From Acinetobacter sp. (lineage in GTDB: Bacteria > Pseudomonadota > Gammaproteobacteria > Pseudomonadales > Moraxellaceae), in assembly GCA_031277915.1 (NCBI GenBank), contig JAITLL010000029.1, positions 1 through 62,589 of the forward strand: 62,589 nt of DNA. The letters are read 5' to 3'. A program made the translations under genes and the position numbers. The notes under the pieces were generated by a model. The model had not been told where the DNA came from and made no database searches. It worked only from the letters and a program-made list of their open reading frames with translations. This document shows positions 59,267 to 62,589 of the stretch, piece after piece (the first letter of the stretch is position 1; each line of letters opens with the position of its first letter).

Positions 59267-60049
59267 ATGATACCTGTACAGACATTCTCGGTTTTTGCAA
59301 TTTTTCTGTTATTTATTGCGCCATTGATTGGTGTTGTATTAACACTAGGTTTATTGGTGAAAGCTCTATTCTTTTGGCGAAAGAAGGCTCAAAAGCCTGT
59401 GAGTTTTTTTTCTAAAAAGACATTATTTATTACGCTAGTGGCATTGATATGTGACCTGTGGGCAGGTTATCTATTTTATATGACTGCATCGGTAGAGTAT
59501 GAGATCTCACTTAAGGAGCATTACAAGGAAAGTCGTAGCCATTTCGTTTTATCTCAAGATGCACAATATGGCGAACTGTTGATTCCCAAAGGGAGTTTAA
59601 TTAGTCGTTACGATGCTTTTGACAACGGTGAGCTGCAAGTACCTTTTAGTTTACGTGGATTACAGGCTGTACGTTTCCCTCATCCTGTACAAGTCGCAGG
59701 AATGTGGGTAACTGCGATGGAGCCTCCTCGAATGGAATTGGCGTGGGATCAGCAAATAGGTCCAGTTATGAGCTTTGATCCTAATGAAGCTAATGGCTAT
59801 GGTAAATGGGTTTACGATACGAAGCATCCTACCATCGCTTGTTCTCGTGGAGATATCGTACTACTTGAAATTCCACTTATTGATTATGATATTGCAAAAG
59901 AATTTGGTAAACCTGAGCCTGATGGAGCTAATGCACGTTTTCGCCCGAGTGAGTGGGGTGTTCAACAATGCGAAAAAGGTCAGGAGCCAATTAAAGTTGA
60001 TCCTGCATATACTGGGACTGCACCAAAGAAACCTTGGTTTCAACCGTAA
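59267..60049 (+). CDS. Uncharacterised membrane protein
   Basis: This 260-residue protein (from ATG 59267) has two N-terminal membrane helices (FSVFAIFLLFIAPLIGVVLT and the segment beginning TLFITLVALICDLWAGYLFY). A periplasmic domain of about 180 residues rich in Trp and Pro follows (AMEPPRMELAWDQQ, PSEWGVQQCEKG, ending KKPWFQP). The frame is open to a GTG at 59177, which would add 30 residues; no good RBS decides. No family was recognised. Confidence 0.6.
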   Translation: MIPVQTFSVFAIFLLFIAPLIGVVLTLGLLVKALFFWRKKAQKPVSFFSKKTLFITLVALICDLWAGYLFYMTASVEYEISLKEHYKESRSHFVLSQDAQYGELLIPKGSLISRYDAFDNGELQVPFSLRGLQAVRFPHPVQVAGMWVTAMEPPRMELAWDQQIGPVMSFDPNEANGYGKWVYDTKHPTIACSRGDIVLLEIPLIDYDIAKEFGKPEPDGANARFRPSEWGVQQCEKGQEPIKVDPAYTGTAPKKPWFQP

Positions 60050-60114
60050 GCTTGGGAATATCTAGTGTTAAAAAAATCTTTATTTAGACTAATCATTTAA
60101 GTTGCAGGATTGCT

Positions 60115-60163
60115 CTCAATTTTATTTTTAGAATTTAATAGAGTTAATAATCATTCAATTTTT
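60115..60163. repeat. Internal repeat copy 2
   Basis: This is the counterpart of 57561-57608. It ends where the displaced Pls 3' fragment begins, so it may be part of the recombination junction. Confidence 0.5.
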
Positions 60164-60239
60164 GGTCATGAAAGGTGAAAATATTCTGGCTAAAACTGCT
60201 TGGATTGGTTCACCAGCCGTGCCTTGGGTTCATAAATAA
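60162..60239 (+). pseudogene. Displaced 3' end of the Pls-like gene
   Basis: The frame TTG GTC ATG AAA through TAA (60237-60239) encodes LVMKGENILAKTAWIG then SPAVPWVHK, the last 25 residues of the Pls-like protein with two substitutions (P to L, S to T). No upstream part of the gene is present. It is non-functional and marks an insertion or recombination boundary. Confidence 0.85.
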
Positions 60240-60254
60240 TTAATTGTAGAATTG

Positions 60255-60287
60255 AAAAAAGCCTCAGTAGAAACAGAGGCTTTTTTA
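60255..60287 (+). terminator. Duplicated Pls-type terminator
   Basis: AAAAAAGCCTC, a loop and GAGGCTTTTTT correspond to the terminator at 50990-51021 with several changes; it belongs to the displaced 3' fragment. Confidence 0.75.
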
Positions 60288-60398
60288 TGAGCAAAGTGTA
60301 AAATAAATTAATATTCAAATGATCAAAATATCATATTACTTTTTTTAAAGATAAATGATAATTTATATACTTATTAATAATTTATTTGTCTATAAAAG

Positions 60399-61088
60399 AT
60401 GGCAGGAATTACTGAGAAAAGTATAAAAATTCTATGGGCAAATGCTGCAGGTTTTTGTTCATTTGATGGTTGCAGTATTAGAGTTACTGGCGTTGCAGAT
60501 GGTCGATATACCTTAGGGGAAATGGCCCATATAAAAGGAAATAGAAGTGGTTCAAATCGCTATGATCCTCAGCAATCAGATTCTGATAGGCATGATTACA
60601 ACAATTTAATTTTACTTTGTCCGACTCACCATACATTGATCGATAAACCTGAAAATGAGGCTATTTATACAGTAGATATTCTTCTTGATATGAAAAAAAG
60701 ACATGAAGAGACCGTCTTAACAAAGCTTAATGAAGTAGAAATTAATAGTTTAGATGAATTAAAATATAAAATAAATCAGTATTTAACTGATAATTATAAT
60801 GCTTGGAACCAATACGGACCTTTATCAGAAAGAGCTCAAAAGAATCCTCAAAGTGAGTCTCTATATGAAACTTGGGTACAAATAAGGAGTGAGATAATTG
60901 TACCTAATAATAGGGCAATTAAAGTTTTACTAAAATCATATGGTCATTTGTTTAGCAAATCACATCAACAGGTAGTTAGTGAATTTATTTTACATGTTGA
61001 TAGCTATGAAAAATGGGTATCAACGGAAATCTCATACGAACCAGTAATACGCTTTCCTGAAAGCTTTAAAAATTTGATACAAGGATAA
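60399..61088 (+). CDS. HNH nuclease with C-terminal helical domain
   Basis: This 229-residue protein has an N-terminal zinc-containing HNH domain. Zinc cysteines are C20/C25 and C74, the catalytic motif includes H44 in EMAHIKGNRS, N69 in YNNLILLC, and H77/H78 in CPTHHTLID. The C-terminal 110 residues are helical without a known domain. Similar N-terminal domains occur in defence-related nucleases such as Cap5. The start ATG has no strong RBS. It is the first gene of a compact three-gene cassette with gaps of 3 and 20 bases. Confidence 0.8.
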   Translation: MAGITEKSIKILWANAAGFCSFDGCSIRVTGVADGRYTLGEMAHIKGNRSGSNRYDPQQSDSDRHDYNNLILLCPTHHTLIDKPENEAIYTVDILLDMKKRHEETVLTKLNEVEINSLDELKYKINQYLTDNYNAWNQYGPLSERAQKNPQSESLYETWVQIRSEIIVPNNRAIKVLLKSYGHLFSKSHQQVVSEFILHVDSYEKWVSTEISYEPVIRFPESFKNLIQG

Positions 61089-61091
61089 ATC

Positions 61092-61475
61092 ATGGTAGCA
61101 GCTAATAAAGAATTTCCTTGGATGAGTTATTATGGGAACTATAAATTTTTCCTTAGTAGACTTAAAAATCATGATAAAGTTCTAAGAATTGAACCAATTG
61201 AAGCTAAAAATGGAATTTATAAAATACATCTTTCTAATAGAATTTTAAATATATTTATTTGTGAATGTTATTGTTTTGGTGTTGCAGAATATTATGAGTT
61301 ATTAGATAAAGTCGATGCAAAAATTGATGCTATTGTAATTAATTCTAATTGGTGTGGATATACTTCGGAAGTAAAAGAATTATGTAAAGAGTTTAATGTT
61401 GGTGTATTTGAGTTTGGTGAATTTTTTGGGGCTATAAATCGTAAAGATTTTTGGAATTATATTTCTCCAGAGTAA
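61092..61475 (+). CDS. Uncharacterised protein of the HNH/NTase cassette
   Basis: This 127-residue protein starts three bases after the HNH gene stop, with AAGGAT as RBS. It alternates strands and helices (YKIHLSNRILNIFICECYC, then DAIVINSNWCGYTSEVKEL and VGVFEFGEFFGAI), a pattern reminiscent of restriction-endonuclease-like or Mrr-type folds, but no catalytic signature can be confirmed. It may be a regulator, partner or second nuclease of the cassette. Confidence 0.7.
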   Translation: MVAANKEFPWMSYYGNYKFFLSRLKNHDKVLRIEPIEAKNGIYKIHLSNRILNIFICECYCFGVAEYYELLDKVDAKIDAIVINSNWCGYTSEVKELCKEFNVGVFEFGEFFGAINRKDFWNYISPE

Positions 61476-61495
61476 TTATATAAAGAAGAAAAGTT

Positions 61496-61798
61496 ATGGA
61501 TGAGGAAATTTTAAGACTATATGGGTTTGGTTCATTTTTTAATTTTAAAATAACTTCAACTGATATAGATTTTCTTATAATTCATGCTGATATAACGAGA
61601 AGCTCTTGTGAAAAAGCAATTGTTTTGAAAAATAATATATTGAAATTGATGTGTAATGCTGATGTAACAATGTTATCAAATAAAGAGGAATGCGAAATAG
61701 ATTTTATATTAAAAAGTAAGGCTATATTATTAGGTCCCATTAATTCTTCTAATATTGAAAAGGAATTGCGCTTCCTATTTGAATCCTTAGGAATTTAA
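61496..61798 (+). CDS. Minimal nucleotidyltransferase (MNT-like)
   Basis: This 100-residue protein carries a polymerase-beta-type nucleotidyltransferase signature: G12-S13, then D23-I-D25 (GS-x9-DxD) in YGFGSFFNFKITSTDIDFLI, and a further acidic strand near D56 (NADVTML) or D69 (CEIDFIL). It would transfer a nucleotide from NTP to a protein, RNA or small molecule, as MNT domains do in toxin-antitoxin and defence pairs. It is the last gene of the HNH cassette. Recognition is by motif only. Confidence 0.7.
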   Translation: MDEEILRLYGFGSFFNFKITSTDIDFLIIHADITRSSCEKAIVLKNNILKLMCNADVTMLSNKEECEIDFILKSKAILLGPINSSNIEKELRFLFESLGI

Positions 61799-61868
61799 AA
61801 TTTTTAATTATTAGTTCTGGCTGATAATTTATTTTTTGAATTTATAGTGAATTATAATTTGTATTGGT

Positions 61869-61905
61869 AATAACAGCCTATTATCAATAGGCTGTTATTG
61901 TTTTT
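61869..61905 (+). terminator. Terminator of the HNH/NTase cassette
   Basis: AATAACAGCCTATT, a three-base loop and AATAGGCTGTTATT form a perfect 14-pair stem followed by GTTTTT. Confidence 0.8.
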
Positions 61906-61931
61906 GAATTTTCTTATTGATTGTTTGGTTT

Positions 61932-61957
61932 AAAACTAAAACTAAAACTAAAACTAA
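61932..61957. repeat. Hexanucleotide tandem repeat
   Basis: The six-base unit aaaact is repeated four times in the non-coding gap between the cassette terminator and the gene ending at 62002. Confidence 0.7.
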
Positions 61958-62001
61958 TATAAATTGCTTTTGTAATTTTAATATTTTTAATACTACAAAA
62001 A

Positions 62002-62589
62002 TTATCCTGTAGTATTTTCAGATCTAGTCGAATTTTCTTGCTCTTTTTTTGATGGAATTTTATCAATTAGATTAGTAAAAATAGTTGTCATATTTGATGA
62101 TAAGTCCACTTCATCTCCTTTGCTTGAATACTTTCCATCACTTGTTTGATTAAAGTAACTTGGTATTAGTCCTTTTCTAATCTCTTTCTGCTCATCAGGG
62201 GTCATGCGTGCCATAAATGGTTCGAGTGCGGCAAGTTGTAGAAAGGTTCTATGATTTTCTTGATAACATTCATAATGTTTAGAGGCTTGTTTAGACAAAT
62301 ATAAAGCGAGCACAAAAAACATTAAAGAAATAGATAATCGAGATACTAATAATAAATAATTTGTCTCAGCAATTCTTCCACTAGGTAACTGTGACTGTTC
62401 CCAGAAGGCAAAAGCGAAAATTCCAATTGTTGATATAATAGCTAGAATAATAGAAATAGAGGTATATAATCTATAATCTTTATAATCTTTATAATCTTTA
62501 TAATCTTTATAATCTTTATAATCTTTATAATCTTTATAATCTTTATAATCTTTATAATCTTTATAATCTTTATAATCTTTATAATCTTT
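62002..62589 (-). CDS. Membrane protein with N-terminal (Lys-Asp-Tyr)n repeat, 5' end outside window
   Basis: The minus-strand frame is open from the window end to the stop at 62002, giving at least 195 residues. Thirteen consecutive Lys-Asp-Tyr units come first. They lead into RLYTSISIILAII and further membrane-type segments (IGIFAFAFWE and, after LPSGRIAETN, LLLVSRLSISLMFFVLALYL). A polar cytoplasmic or periplasmic tail ends in STRSENTTG. A shorter ATG start exists at 62322, but the continuous open frame makes the longer reading more likely. Function unknown. Confidence 0.65.
   Translation of the reverse strand, partial: KDYKDYKDYKDYKDYKDYKDYKDYKDYKDYKDYKDYKDYRLYTSISIILAIISTIGIFAFAFWEQSQLPSGRIAETNYLLLVSRLSISLMFFVLALYLSKQASKHYECYQENHRTFLQLAALEPFMARMTPDEQKEIRKGLIPSYFNQTSDGKYSSKGDEVDLSSNMTTIFTNLIDKIPSKKEQENSTRSENTTG
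62473..62589. repeat. 9-bp tandem repeat, at least 13 copies
   Basis: The unit ATAATCTTT (plus strand) recurs exactly from 62473 to the last base, 117 bases. On the minus strand it reads AAA GAT TAT, that is Lys-Asp-Tyr. The array continues past the window. Confidence 0.95.

Noticed and set aside
60399-61088. The HNH protein as a homing endonuclease or retron/intron component
   Set aside because: No intron, intein or reverse-transcriptase sequence flanks it, and it is clearly linked to two downstream genes in one operon.

Overview
The window is chromosomal DNA of a low-GC gammaproteobacterium, almost certainly Acinetobacter and probably the calcoaceticus-baumannii complex. The basis is gene order and protein character: carA, yhbY, rlmE-ftsH-folP, tRNA-Leu/Cys-folD, glpK-glpD, pckG, groES-groEL, ttcA, greB and tRNA-Ser. 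No rRNA, classical IS element, integrase or CRISPR array was seen. Intergenic spacers are AT-rich, and genes typically end in short GC hairpins with T-tracts.

Core part (1 to about 51,000). The left end holds the 5' end of carA with a structured leader, a coiled-coil protein, a yhbY-DOMON pair, rlmE, ftsH and folP. Next come a frameshifted pseudogene and a Tat-exported phosphatase (PhoD type). The phosphatase has a Pho-box-like array and sits between two near-identical tRNA-Leu(UAA) units. Then follow tRNA-Cys, folD, a structured intergenic repeat, a methyltransferase and a small lipoprotein. Carbon metabolism follows: a KgtP-type permease, glpK, glpD and pckG. After it come lipid kinase/phosphoesterase genes, groESL behind a sigma-32-type promoter, dgkA, a metallo-beta-lactamase-fold hydrolase, a GlpQ-type lipoprotein and an orphan RND pump. 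The stretch continues with htpX (also with a sigma-32-like promoter), two SLT lytic transglycosylases, ttcA (preceded by a tight cluster of DnaA-box-like sites), an SCP2 protein, greB and tRNA-Ser. It ends in a complete mdtABC-type RND operon with its own outer-membrane factor and a large Pls/PosA-family (epsilon-poly-lysine-synthetase-like) membrane NRPS.

Accessory part (about 51,000 to the end). Immediately after the Pls-like gene the sequence becomes visibly more AT-rich. A tight six-gene operon encodes a fatty-acid-desaturase-like enzyme, a PlsC-like acyltransferase, an asparagine-synthetase-like amidotransferase, an SRPBCC protein, a TauD/SyrP-like Fe(II)/2-oxoglutarate oxygenase and a haloacid-dehalogenase-like hydrolase. 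This looks like a small uncharacterised biosynthetic pathway. It is followed by a YjhX/YjhQ-like toxin-antitoxin-like pair and two exported or membrane proteins. At 60,162-60,287 the last 25 sense codons, stop and terminator of the Pls-like gene reappear as a diverged copy. The block between the two copies therefore looks like an insertion at the 3' end of that gene.

Beyond the scar lies a three-gene cassette (HNH nuclease, unknown protein, minimal nucleotidyltransferase) that resembles a compact defence or toxin module. The window closes inside a membrane-protein gene whose coding strand carries at least 13 exact 9-bp repeats encoding Lys-Asp-Tyr. The best candidates for something undescribed are the six-gene operon beside the Pls-like NRPS, the HNH/nucleotidyltransferase cassette and the (KDY)n protein.
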